Shown piece by piece: positions 7,009 to 13,124 of a DNA stretch of 15,673 nucleotides. The stretch's first letter is position 1. Each line of letters starts with the position of its first letter. The stretch is taken from positions 9,916-25,588 of the forward strand of contig MHRX01000002.1 of NCBI GenBank assembly GCA_001822655.1, read 5' to 3'. This DNA comes from Candidatus Taylorbacteria bacterium RIFCSPLOWO2_01_FULL_45_15b (lineage in GTDB: Bacteria > Patescibacteriota > Minisyncoccia > Phycocordibacterales > 01-FULL-45-15b). The notes beneath the pieces are model-generated. The model was not told the DNA's origin. It ran no database searches and worked only from the letters and a program-made list of their open reading frames with translations. Position numbers and translations under genes: made by a program.

Positions 7009-7440
7009 ATGAATAAAGATAGCTCAGCAGTTCGGCCTTTAGCACGATTTATAGCAAGATCAATGGATCATGCGTTGTATGGAGGCTTATTGCTTTTGGT
7101 GATGCCGGTTTTTGATATTTGGTTAGAAGGAGTCTCCTTCTATCTGTTTTTTATTGGTGAAATTGTTTTCTTAGAGTCATTTTTACTATCAAAATGGGGT
7201 TACACTCCAGCTAAATATCTTTTTGCAATCAAAATTAGGACATCAAATTTTCAAAAACTTTCCTTTAAGAGTGCCGTAAAACGTACATGGCGTGTATTAT
7301 TTAGAGGCCTGGGTCTAATGATACCGATAGTATCCATTTTTACTGCATTAAATGCGTATGTTTTACTAACAGGAAAGGGAAGCACCAGCTGGGATGAAGA
7401 TGAGAAATTAAATATAGTACGAGGTAGGTCGAGAGTGTAA
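7009..7440 (+). CDS. RDD family membrane protein
   Basis: A 143-residue protein with three hydrophobic segments at about 21-38, 43-62 and 99-121. The N-terminal RPLARFIARSMDHALYG carries the Arg and Asp pattern that names the RDD family, and GYTPAKYLFAIKI (64-76) matches the family's second block (GxTxGKxLxxIxV). The exact role of these proteins is unsettled; transport functions have been suggested for some. The C-terminal tail is polar. TACATT ends 7 nt before the ATG, so a leaderless start is possible. It opens an AT-rich three-gene run with short gaps (14 nt to the next gene). Confidence 0.75.
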   Translation: MNKDSSAVRPLARFIARSMDHALYGGLLLLVMPVFDIWLEGVSFYLFFIGEIVFLESFLLSKWGYTPAKYLFAIKIRTSNFQKLSFKSAVKRTWRVLFRGLGLMIPIVSIFTALNAYVLLTGKGSTSWDEDEKLNIVRGRSRV

Positions 7441-7454
7441 AATTTTGTTGTTTT

Positions 7455-7724
7455 ATGAGTGAAAAAATGATAATTCCATATGAGGATTGCGTCGAGCTTG
7501 CGAAACTGAAGTGTAAGAAAAAAATTCAAGGCTTTGAATCATTCACCTCGTTCGAAAAACGATTATGGCAAGCTCTTCTTCTCAAAGAGAAGCACGCAAA
7601 TGAAATTGGCAGAGCTTGGATAGAGGAAAGAACAGGTATCACAGTTTGGACAAGACCAACTGTTGGTTATGTTATCAAAAAATTTCTTGGCCTTAAAATT
7701 AAACCTGAGTCCAGATGGCGGGCA
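7455..7724 (+). CDS. Small basic protein of unknown function, partner of the HEPN-like gene
   Basis: I do not recognise this protein of 90 residues. It begins MSEKMIIPYEDCVELAKLKC, is rich in Lys and aromatic residues, and is probably mainly helical, with a central SFEKRLWQALLLKEKHANEI helix. The segment GITVWTRPTVGYVIKKFLG may form a small hairpin plus helix. Its stop codon (TAA, 7725-7727) overlaps the most likely start of the next gene as TAATG, a sign of coupled translation. It lacks the GSxxxGxxRxxSD pattern of the minimal nucleotidyltransferases that often accompany HEPN proteins, so an MNT partner role is not supported. Confidence 0.6.
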
Positions 7725-7726
7725 TA

Positions 7727-8197
7727 ATGAATAATCGAATAAAAAAATATAATGAATTTGAAACTCAAGATTATTTTACTAATGGAAAATATTGTCTAGA
7801 GGCCGCTAATCACTTATATAAATTTGATAAAGTCAAACGCTTTTATCCTGTGGGTCTTTTGATTGTTCATGCGCTAGAGCTTTTACTCAAGGCTTTTATA
7901 AATCATTTCGATTCTCATCAGTTCACGAACGTACAAAAATTACATGACTTGCAAAAATTGCATGGCAAAGCAGTCGATATTGATGTGTCAAAAAATGTTG
8001 GCATATTTAGTCATGAATTAAACAGTAATATCCTGAGATTTATCAGAGACTTCTATGGTGACTCAGTCGCGGTTCGCTATAAGATTACTGATTGTATCTT
8101 GGATTTTAAAATAATTATCAGCATCAAAGAAAAAATGGTAAATCCAATGGAAAATTTACTTCGCAATCATCACCTAACTAACTCGAGTCGAGGATGA
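7727..8197 (+). CDS. HEPN-like helical protein
   Basis: A 156-residue helical protein from the ATG at 7727; an ATG at 7715 would add four residues. YFTNGKYCLEAANHLY (16-31), then YPVGLLIVHALELLLKAFI (40-58) and KLHDLQKLH (71-79) follow the layout of HEPN-domain proteins: a helix of the type HALELxLKA followed by HDLxxL. HEPN proteins are often RNases in defence or toxin modules, but the canonical R-x4-6-H catalytic motif is not evident here; an RNHH lies near the C-terminus (about 146-149). Activity is therefore uncertain and it may be a non-catalytic relative. The TAATG junction ties it to the preceding gene. Local AT-richness compared with ychF and zwf hints at a laterally gained cassette. 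Confidence 0.6.
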   Translation: MNNRIKKYNEFETQDYFTNGKYCLEAANHLYKFDKVKRFYPVGLLIVHALELLLKAFINHFDSHQFTNVQKLHDLQKLHGKAVDIDVSKNVGIFSHELNSNILRFIRDFYGDSVAVRYKITDCILDFKIIISIKEKMVNPMENLLRNHHLTNSSRG

Positions 8198-8269
8198 TAA
8201 TTAGGCTGTGAGGCATATAAAATGATTTTGTCCACTAGCATCGTTGGATTATCAAATGTCGTTCTAAAG

Positions 8270-8287
8270 GCACGAGAAAACTCGTGC
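8270..8287. repeat. Hairpin in the upstream region of ychF
   Basis: GCACGAG (8270-8276) pairs with CTCGTGC (8281-8287) around an AAAA loop. It is followed by GGGAC rather than Ts, so it is not a plain terminator. It lies 44 nt before the ychF start and could mark the 3' end of the HEPN-like transcript or belong to a ychF leader. Confidence 0.4.
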
Positions 8288-8331
8288 GGGACGAGAAGTG
8301 GTGAATTATTATTTGTTGAATCGCATTTCAT

Positions 8332-9429
8332 ATGAGTCTATCTATTGGCATTGTTGGCTTACCGAACGTTGGAAAATCGACGCTTTTTAATGCACTGACG
8401 CGAAAGTCGGTAGAAGCCGCAAATTATCCGTTCTGCACAATTGATCCATCGGTTGGTGTCGTTGCTGTTCCTGACGAGCGGATTTGGAAGCTCTCTGAAT
8501 TTTCTAAATCAAAAAAAACGATTCCTGCGGTGGTTGAATTCGTGGATATTGCAGGACTCGTTAAGGGTGCGTCAGAAGGCGAAGGATTAGGAAATAAATT
8601 TCTGCAGAATATCCGAGAGACTGACGCGATCGCAGAGGTCGTTCGTATTTTTGAAGACGACAATATTATTCATGTTCATAACAAGGTTGATCCTATTTCT
8701 GATATCGCGGTTATCAACCTCGAGCTAGTCCTTGCCGATAATGAGACTGTCTCAAAGCGCCGGGCGAATCTTTTGCGAGATTTGAAGCAAGGAAAGAAAG
8801 AAGCGACTGCAGAAGACGCGGCACTTGAGAAAATTGAAAAAGTTCTCGCGGAAGGAAAACTCGCACGAAGTGCCGTGCTGAACGATGACGAGGAATTGAT
8901 ACTAAAAGGAATGCATCTCTTGACGATGAAACCTATTCTCTATGTTTTGAATAAAAAATCCGGTGGACGAAATATTGACGAAATTGATCATGTTGGTTTT
9001 GATGAAATCATACGATATATCGTATCATTGGGTTCAAGTTGGGTGATTGTAGACGCGAATATTGAATCCGAAATAAAAGATTTAGAGGGGGACGATAAGC
9101 AAATCTTTCGAGAAAGTCTTGGCGCGAAGGAAGATGGAATCAACAATCTCATCAAGTCCGGTTACGACATCCTCGGCCTTATGACTTATTTCACGACCGG
9201 AGAAGACGAAACCCGTGCATGGACGGTGAAAAAAGGATCGACCGCGCCCGAGGCGGGCGCGGCAATTCACGGAGACTTCCGCGAAAAATTTATCCGAGCT
9301 GAAGTCGTGGCTTGGGACAAGTTACTAGAGGCCGGCTCATATCCAGCGGCCCGTGAAAAAGCGCTTGTGAGGACAGAAGGGAAGGAATATGTAGTGAAAG
9401 ATGGGGATGTAATTGAGTTTAAAATTTAA
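8332..9429 (+). CDS. ychF: Redox-regulated ATPase/GTPase YchF (OLA1 family)
   Basis: A universal ribosome-associated P-loop NTPase that prefers ATP. Its 365 residues match the usual length of about 363. The P-loop is GLPNVGKST (9-17) and the switch II block is DIAGLVKGASEGEGLGN (72-88). HVHNKVDPISDIAVINLELVLAD is the usual YchF-specific segment, and ILYVLNKK lies where the family has its diverged base-recognition motif. A C-terminal TGS domain begins near residue 282 (LMTYFTTGEDETRAWTV) and ends KDGDVIEFKI. No Shine-Dalgarno is apparent before the ATG; a TATTAT at 8307-8312 might be its -10. It ends just before a two-way terminator shared with a small opposing gene. Confidence 0.97.
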   Translation: MSLSIGIVGLPNVGKSTLFNALTRKSVEAANYPFCTIDPSVGVVAVPDERIWKLSEFSKSKKTIPAVVEFVDIAGLVKGASEGEGLGNKFLQNIRETDAIAEVVRIFEDDNIIHVHNKVDPISDIAVINLELVLADNETVSKRRANLLRDLKQGKKEATAEDAALEKIEKVLAEGKLARSAVLNDDEELILKGMHLLTMKPILYVLNKKSGGRNIDEIDHVGFDEIIRYIVSLGSSWVIVDANIESEIKDLEGDDKQIFRESLGAKEDGINNLIKSGYDILGLMTYFTTGEDETRAWTVKKGSTAPEAGAAIHGDFREKFIRAEVVAWDKLLEAGSYPAAREKALVRTEGKEYVVKDGDVIEFKI

Positions 9430-9438
9430 GCAAGAAGA

Positions 9439-9461
9439 AAACCGACCTCGACGATCGGTTT
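9439..9461. terminator. Bidirectional terminator between ychF and a small minus-strand gene
   Basis: A 7-bp stem, AAACCGA (9439-9445) with TCGGTTT (9455-9461), has a 9-nt loop. On the minus strand it is followed by TCTTCTT (TTTT if the last stem bases are counted), on the plus strand by only a short T-run. It sits between the convergent stops at 9429 and 9487 and can serve both. Confidence 0.6.
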
Positions 9462-9486
9462 CTGATATCATGCCGAGCAGGTTTCC

Positions 9487-9618
9487 CTACTTGCAAACAT
9501 GAATGATTGGCGCCTGTATCGCCAATTCTTTCCCACACTTTGGACAGCCAGACTGGGGCCAAGGGGTGAAGAAAAGGGCTTTGAAAATGCCGATGAACAG
9601 TTTCTTGATTGTTTTCAT
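9487..9618 (-). CDS. 43-residue protein with a zinc-knuckle-like C-terminus
   Basis: The frame starts ATG at 9618 (MKTIKKLFIGIFKALFFTPW) and ends TAG at 9487. The first half is a basic, hydrophobic helix that could bind membrane; the second half has CPKCGKE and a third cysteine two residues from the end (HVCK), resembling half of a zinc ribbon. Only three cysteines are present, so metal binding would need a dimer or another ligand such as the nearby His. The unit has its own strong promoter upstream and a terminator downstream, which supports expression of such a short frame. No homologue is recognised. Confidence 0.5.
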   Translation of the reverse strand: MKTIKKLFIGIFKALFFTPWPQSGCPKCGKELAIQAPIIHVCK

Positions 9619-9628
9619 ATCTACAGCA

Positions 9629-9657
9629 ATGGTAGCATATTACACATAAACTGTCAA
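9629..9657 (-). promoter_or_regulatory. Consensus-like promoter of the 43-residue gene
   Basis: On the minus strand TTGACA (9657-9652) is followed after 17 nt by TACCAT (9634-9629), preceded by TGC as an extended -10. The hexamer ends 10 nt before the ATG at 9618, so the leader would be only a few nucleotides. Confidence 0.65.
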
Positions 9658-9701
9658 GTCTAGCGTAAAATGACGGCGGTCCCATAGAGTTTAGGGTTTA
9701 G

Positions 9702-9729
9702 AAAAAATCCGAGCAGAAGGCTCGGATTT
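9702..9729 (-). terminator. Intrinsic terminator of the small minus-strand membrane protein gene
   Basis: A 9-bp stem, AAATCCGAG (9705-9713) with CTCGGATTT (9721-9729), has a 7-nt loop. On the minus strand the stem runs into six Ts (9707-9702). It lies 20 nt past the stop at 9750. Confidence 0.8.
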
Positions 9730-9749
9730 CGAAACAGGCTTGCGATTCT

Positions 9750-9905
9750 CTATATCAGGGTGCCGATGTAAAAAGCCAACATAACTGCCGAGGCTGCCAG
9801 ACATATTTTGCGCCTGTTGGGGGAAAGTGGCTTGTTACGGCGGTGGTCCGCAATAATTGCAAGAACGAGCGTTGCACTTAACCATACAATCTTGATGAAG
9901 AACAT
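9750..9905 (-). CDS. 51-residue two-helix membrane protein
   Basis: A small hydrophobic protein starting MFFIKIVWLSATLVLAII, with membrane segments at about 2-18 and 33-50 joined by a short basic loop (DHRRNKPLSPNRRK). The ATG at 9905 is preceded by GAGGAAG at ribosome-site distance, one of the few such sites in this window; a TTG further upstream (9944) is less likely. A clean intrinsic terminator follows. Function is unknown; the basic loop between two helices would place both ends outside by the positive-inside rule. Confidence 0.55.
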   Translation of the reverse strand: MFFIKIVWLSATLVLAIIADHRRNKPLSPNRRKICLAASAVMLAFYIGTLI

Positions 9906-9982
9906 AAGCTTCCTCTCGCTGAAATGTTTAGTGCACAATAACAACTACTGTCCATTATGTCGAATTAGCGTAATTGAAAAAG

Positions 9983-10011
9983 TTGACCCAGTATATGTTT
10001 TATGTTATTAT
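9983..10011 (+). promoter_or_regulatory. Strong promoter of the EamA-like gene
   Basis: TTGACC (9983-9988), a 17-nt spacer, then TATTAT (10006-10011) with TGT just before it as an extended -10. The predicted start near 10018 gives a leader of about 50 nt that contains the ribosome site GGAG at 10058-10061. Confidence 0.7.
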
Positions 10012-10070
10012 GGCGCGAGTAGTTTTTTGACTCAATAGAAAAATCGAAACAATGATTGGAGACACAAATC

Positions 10071-10481
10071 ATGGACAAGCTTCAGTTGAAGGCGATACTT
10101 GCCGGAATTCTTTTTGGCATTTATCCTCTACTTCTCAATAAAAGCAGACTTACTGGCAACATCATGGCGACATCACTCTCTCTCCTTGTCTGCATTTTTA
10201 TTTTGCCGTTTGCATTTGGGGAAATAAAATGTCTTGCTACTGCAGATTGGAAAATGCTAATCGGTGCTGGCGTTGCAAGTGCAGTCGGGATGATGTGTTT
10301 GTCAAGTTTTCTCGCTTTGAGCAAACCTTCGTCGGTCGGCGTGCTCATTATCCTGATGATCATTACACAGGCTACAGTAACGGCGGTGTATCAGATGATT
10401 ATGGATAAAGGTATAACCACGGCCAAGCTTTTTGGCTTTGGCTGTGCCGCGATCGCAATAGTACTTCTGAATAAAAAATAG
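10071..10481 (+). CDS. Half-size EamA/DMT-like membrane transporter
   Basis: A 136-residue protein with five predicted membrane segments (about 6-23, 31-51, 62-80, 89-110, 117-134), the size of one EamA repeat. The first helix block (AILAGILFGIYPLLLNK) and ALSKPSSVGVLIILMIITQ followed by a final GFGCAAIAIVLL helix fit single-repeat members of the drug/metabolite transporter superfamily, which would work as dimers. Substrate is unknown. The start at 10071 is chosen because TTGGAG sits 9 nt upstream; a TTG at 10056 is the only earlier in-frame alternative. It has its own promoter with a normal leader, unlike many neighbours. Confidence 0.7.
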   Translation: MDKLQLKAILAGILFGIYPLLLNKSRLTGNIMATSLSLLVCIFILPFAFGEIKCLATADWKMLIGAGVASAVGMMCLSSFLALSKPSSVGVLIILMIITQATVTAVYQMIMDKGITTAKLFGFGCAAIAIVLLNKK

Positions 10482-10552
10482 ATTGGAGTATAAAAGAAAA
10501 AAAGGAGTGGAAATGAAATACATTGCTCGCAAAATATCTTGTGATATACTCA

Positions 10553-10581
10553 TTGACAGTTGAGATAAAGACGGTTTAATT
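10553..10581 (+). promoter_or_regulatory. Promoter of the 85-residue membrane protein gene, leaderless type
   Basis: A perfect -35 TTGACA (10553-10558), a 17-nt spacer and TTAATT (10576-10581), which ends 6 nt before the ATG at 10588. This is the clearest leaderless-type arrangement in the window because the -35 is consensus. Confidence 0.65.
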
Positions 10582-10587
10582 AAACCT

Positions 10588-10845
10588 ATGAGCTCCTTAT
10601 CAATAGTGAACCTCTCTCTGCATTTCTGGGCATATGTAATCTCGGGTATGGTTTGTCTATTCCTATTTTACGCCATTAAGACGAGCCGCTGGGATCGCGC
10701 GTTCAGCCGCATCATGTACTCGATAGTTGCCGCAACGACGCTTCTCATGGGCTACTGCTCATGGAGAGTGTTTGAGCGAGATACATCAAGCGTCAAGCTT
10801 GGGCATGGCGCGGAACATGGTTTAGTTCAAAGTGTTCAAAAATGA
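10588..10845 (+). CDS. 85-residue two-helix membrane protein
   Basis: A small protein with membrane segments at about 9-30 and 40-57 separated by a basic loop (KTSRWDRAFSR), then a soluble tail of about 28 residues with HGAEHG. No family is recognised. It lacks a ribosome site and starts 6 nt after a -10 hexamer. A strong terminator 9 nt after its stop makes it a separate one-gene transcript. Confidence 0.65.
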   Translation: MSSLSIVNLSLHFWAYVISGMVCLFLFYAIKTSRWDRAFSRIMYSIVAATTLLMGYCSWRVFERDTSSVKLGHGAEHGLVQSVQK

Positions 10846-10853
10846 TTTCTAAC

Positions 10854-10882
10854 TACCCGGCAAGTGTCGGGTAATTTTTTTT
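10854..10882 (+). terminator. Intrinsic terminator after the 85-residue gene
   Basis: TACCCG (10854-10859) pairs with CGGGTA (10868-10873), with a further G-U pair inside, followed by A and eight Ts (10875-10882). Confidence 0.85.
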
Positions 10883-10883
10883 G

Positions 10884-10913
10884 TTACTTATTTTCGACCC
10901 GTTCGTTTATAAT
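10884..10913 (+). promoter_or_regulatory. Promoter of the DUF5671-type gene
   Basis: A perfect -10 TATAAT (10908-10913) has a weak -35 candidate TTACTT (10884-10889) 18 nt upstream. It begins directly after the preceding T-run. The leader to the ATG at 10940 is about 20 nt, very A-rich and without a Shine-Dalgarno. Confidence 0.55.
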
Positions 10914-10939
10914 AGATACATACAAATAAACAAAAAAAT

Positions 10940-11884
10940 ATGGACCCTCAAAAAATTAAAATGACCCCGAAAGATTTCTTCATGCAACTCGGTCTCGTTG
11001 TGGCGCTCTATGTAAGCGTGATTAGCCTGCTTGCTCTTGTTTTTCAGATCATTAATGTCGCATTTCCTGATGCTCTCCAGAATCGCTATTACTATGATCC
11101 GTATTCGTCCGCAATTCGCTGGGCTATTGCGTCGCTCATAATTGTGTTTCCGGTTTTTCTCGGTCTTTCTTCATGGGCAGTCCGCACGTATGGCAAGATT
11201 CCCGAAAAGAAAAATTTGCCGCTTCGGCGTTGGCTCATGTACTTCAATCTTTTTGTGGCCGGAATTGTAATTGCGGTCGATCTCATCGTTCTCATCAATA
11301 CCTTTCTTGGCGGAGAGATAACGGCGAGGTTTATTCTCAAGGTTGTCGCCGTATTTGTAGTCGCCGGACTAGTCTTCGGATATTTCATTCTTGATCTCAA
11401 AGATTCACTTACAAGAGCGCATCGCCGCAATTTTTTTGGTGTCTCTGTCATCATTATACTCGGCTCAATTATTGTTGGTTTTATACTGATGGGCTCCCCT
11501 CAAACGCAAAGAAAGCTTCGCTTTGATGCGCAAAAAGTACAGGACCTTCAGGAAATTCAGTGGAGAATTACCGATTACTACGGATTGAAAGCTAAACTTC
11601 CCGCGACACTTGAAGAAATTGATGACCCGCTCGCTGGCGGTAGTGTCGTCAAGATTGACCCGCAAACGAATGATGAATACGTGTATCGAGTAAAAGGGCC
11701 ACTGACATTTGAACTGTGCGCGGATTTCAATTTTTCAAGCGAAGAAGGTAAGAGTGATTCAGCGTCAATCGCATACCCGGTCGGGTACGGATATATAGAC
11801 GAGAATTGGACGCACGGAGTGGGTAATCATTGTTTCGAACGAACAATTGATCCGGAAAAACTTCCTCCACGAAAAGGAATTTGA
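10940..11884 (+). CDS. DUF5671-type membrane protein with a C-terminal soluble domain
   Basis: A 314-residue protein. The first 185 residues hold five predicted membrane segments (about 16-40, 60-80, 99-121, 132-151, 166-185). DFFMQLGLVVALYVSVISLL near the start and the YDPYSSAIRWAIASLIIVFP block are typical of the DUF5671 family common in Parcubacteria. The remaining 130 residues are outside the membrane: DAQKVQDLQEIQWRITDYYG, then LPATLEEIDDP and DPQTNDEYVYRVKG, a layout like the exposed part of type II secretion/type IV pilin-related proteins, here without a prepilin signal. Function is unknown; a cell-envelope role is inferred from topology only. It has its own promoter and terminator. 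Confidence 0.75.
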   Translation: MDPQKIKMTPKDFFMQLGLVVALYVSVISLLALVFQIINVAFPDALQNRYYYDPYSSAIRWAIASLIIVFPVFLGLSSWAVRTYGKIPEKKNLPLRRWLMYFNLFVAGIVIAVDLIVLINTFLGGEITARFILKVVAVFVVAGLVFGYFILDLKDSLTRAHRRNFFGVSVIIILGSIIVGFILMGSPQTQRKLRFDAQKVQDLQEIQWRITDYYGLKAKLPATLEEIDDPLAGGSVVKIDPQTNDEYVYRVKGPLTFELCADFNFSSEEGKSDSASIAYPVGYGYIDENWTHGVGNHCFERTIDPEKLPPRKGI

Positions 11885-11931
11885 TAGTACCAACATTTTT
11901 TGATTAGCTCGAATCCATGAGACGCTCATCT

Positions 11932-11957
11932 GGAGTGATTTCTACATCACTCCTTTT
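11932..11957 (+). terminator. Intrinsic terminator of the DUF5671-type gene
   Basis: GGAGTGAT (11932-11939) pairs with ATCACTCC (11946-11953) around a 6-nt loop, followed by TTTT. It lies 47 nt past the stop at 11884. Confidence 0.75.
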
Positions 11958-12031
11958 GAATTTGAATCCGGCAATCGCAAGGATTTGATAACATATTTCC
12001 GTCAATTCATATATTCCAAATAATTCAATCG

Positions 12032-12069
12032 ATATACTATAAGACCGCTATAGCGGAATTATAGTATAT
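12032..12069. repeat. 38-bp near-palindrome (P2) beyond the 3' end of the PaaX-like gene
   Basis: Arms 12032-12050 and 12051-12069 are reverse complements except for two adjacent mismatches (12043/12058 and 12044/12057), with no spacer. The centre is CCGCTATAGCGG. The right arm (TAGCGGAATTATAGTATAT) is identical to the right arm of the palindrome at 12735-12778, while the left arm carries ATAAGAC as in the one at 6307-6354. It lies between two convergent genes. Confidence 0.9.
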
Positions 12070-12130
12070 GCGATACCTGGTCATAAATAACGTGAACGCC
12101 GAAAGAATCGTAAGATTTTTTGTCCGAACT

Positions 12131-12739
12131 TCACTTATCCTCAATCGCGAAGAATTTTTTTAAGTGACGATCTTGTTCTATCTGATCAGCAATTATGTAA
12201 AGCGTTGAACTGCCGAGACGAAACTCCGATTTAAGAAGTACGAGTATGTCCTCAAGGGGATGCGGATATACCCAGACGCTATCCTGAAGGCGGTATAAGC
12301 CGAGTTGCTTCAACTTTATTCTCAATTTGTCTCGCGACCGCTTGTATTTTTCTTGTATATCGAAAATAACAACTCGCCATTTATTATCCCACCGCTTTTT
12401 GGCATGCGTCACTGCTAGGTATTGGGGCAATGTTTCAAAAATCCTATTACCTTGCTCTGAAAGGCGGATAGTTATTTTTCCCTGCTCCTCCACACGACGC
12501 AGAATTCCTTTTTTAAGTAAATTATTTCTTGCGCGGGCCATTTTCGATGAATTAAAATTCTTGAGAAAGGAAAGTATTTTCAATGATTTAATAAGTCGCG
12601 CAGAACCCGGGGCGATGGCGAATCCAGCAAGTAACCCAAATCCAGCCGCTAGGATTAGGCCATGCTGTATTTTCGACAGCCGGACAATAATTTTTTCGCG
12701 TTCCTCAAGTTTTGATAAATTTATTTTGTCTATAGCCAT
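12131..12739 (-). CDS. PaaX-like protein with a membrane segment and a Cas2-like C-terminal domain
   Basis: A 202-residue protein. Order of parts: short helix, a hydrophobic segment at about 26-44 (GLILAAGFGLLAGFAIAP), a winged-helix-like region at about 60-103 (KMARARNNLLKKGIL, then KITIRLSEQG), and a ferredoxin-like domain at about 115-197. The last domain has KWRVVIFDIQEKYKRSRDKL and LGLYRLQDSVWVYPHP, the hallmark of the PaaX C-terminal/Cas2-like fold; D127 takes the place of the Cas2 metal-binding Asp. PaaX proteins are repressors that bind palindromic DNA; Cas2 is a subunit of the CRISPR spacer integrase. No CRISPR array, cas1 or phenylacetate gene is nearby, so neither role is shown. 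The start codon lies inside a perfect palindrome and a related one lies past the stop. Confidence 0.8.
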   Translation of the reverse strand: MAIDKINLSKLEEREKIIVRLSKIQHGLILAAGFGLLAGFAIAPGSARLIKSLKILSFLKNFNSSKMARARNNLLKKGILRRVEEQGKITIRLSEQGNRIFETLPQYLAVTHAKKRWDNKWRVVIFDIQEKYKRSRDKLRIKLKQLGLYRLQDSVWVYPHPLEDILVLLKSEFRLGSSTLYIIADQIEQDRHLKKFFAIEDK

Positions 12740-12778
12740 ATACTATAATTCCGCTATAGCGGAATTATAGTATATGGC
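12735..12778. repeat. Perfect 44-bp palindrome (P3) over the PaaX-like start codon
   Basis: Two 22-nt arms (12735-12756 and 12757-12778) are exact reverse complements with no spacer. The centre is TTCCGCTATAGCGGAA. The minus-strand ATG at 12739-12737 is within the palindrome, so it covers the translation start and probably the promoter of the PaaX-like gene. Because it is symmetrical, an ATGGC occurs on both strands; the plus-strand one opens only a 22-codon frame. Confidence 0.95.
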
Positions 12779-13088
12779 GAAAAGTGTGCAATATGCATCT
12801 GGCTTTACGCGTATTATGACTTTATGCATATGCTCTGTGTGAATTTAGTCATATTTTAGATTGCATACAAAAGATTTTGAGATTTTGCATCAGAGGCTTA
12901 GCAAAATTATTAATAAAAATAAAACTAGCAAAACTTTTTGACAAATTTGTTCCATGTTTTTCATAGCATTTCGTTTCACTAAAAACGTCTAGTCGATTAT
13001 TACGCTTTATGTCAACAGAATGATATTTCATGGACTTTTGAAAATCTTGTAGTTACTGCGATAGACCCGCGCAATTATTTTCGCGGCA
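12779..13088. other. Intergenic region between the divergent PaaX-like and leuS genes
   Basis: No credible gene or RNA is seen. The segment is AT-rich, with repeated GCAAAA and ATTTTG words around 12865-12935 and a 10-bp palindrome (ACAAATTTGT, near 12942-12951). Longest frames are low-complexity and lack domain features. Confidence 0.5.
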
Positions 13089-13117
13089 TTGGTTGGTTGC
13101 GGTTTATGTTGTATCAT
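13089..13117 (+). promoter_or_regulatory. Likely leuS promoter, leaderless type
   Basis: TTGGTT (13089-13094), a 17-nt spacer and TATCAT (13112-13117), ending 7 nt before the leuS ATG. No ribosome binding site is present. Confidence 0.45.
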
Positions 13118-13124
13118 AATTTTC

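Noticed and set aside
8996..9028. 16-bp palindrome ATACGATATATCGTAT inside ychF
   Set aside because: It is within conserved coding sequence, lacks the CGCTATAGCG centre of the intergenic palindromes and is short enough to be incidental.
9419..9685. 88-codon minus-strand frame over the ychF terminator
   Set aside because: It spans a promoter and a terminator and competes with the better-supported 43-codon frame at 9487-9618.
12327..12770. 147-codon open frame on the plus strand
   Set aside because: It is antisense to the PaaX-like gene, which has recognisable domain motifs.
12032..12778. CRISPR locus, suggested by the Cas2-like domain
   Set aside because: No regularly spaced direct repeats and no cas1 or other cas gene are present; the repeats are inverted and only flank the gene.
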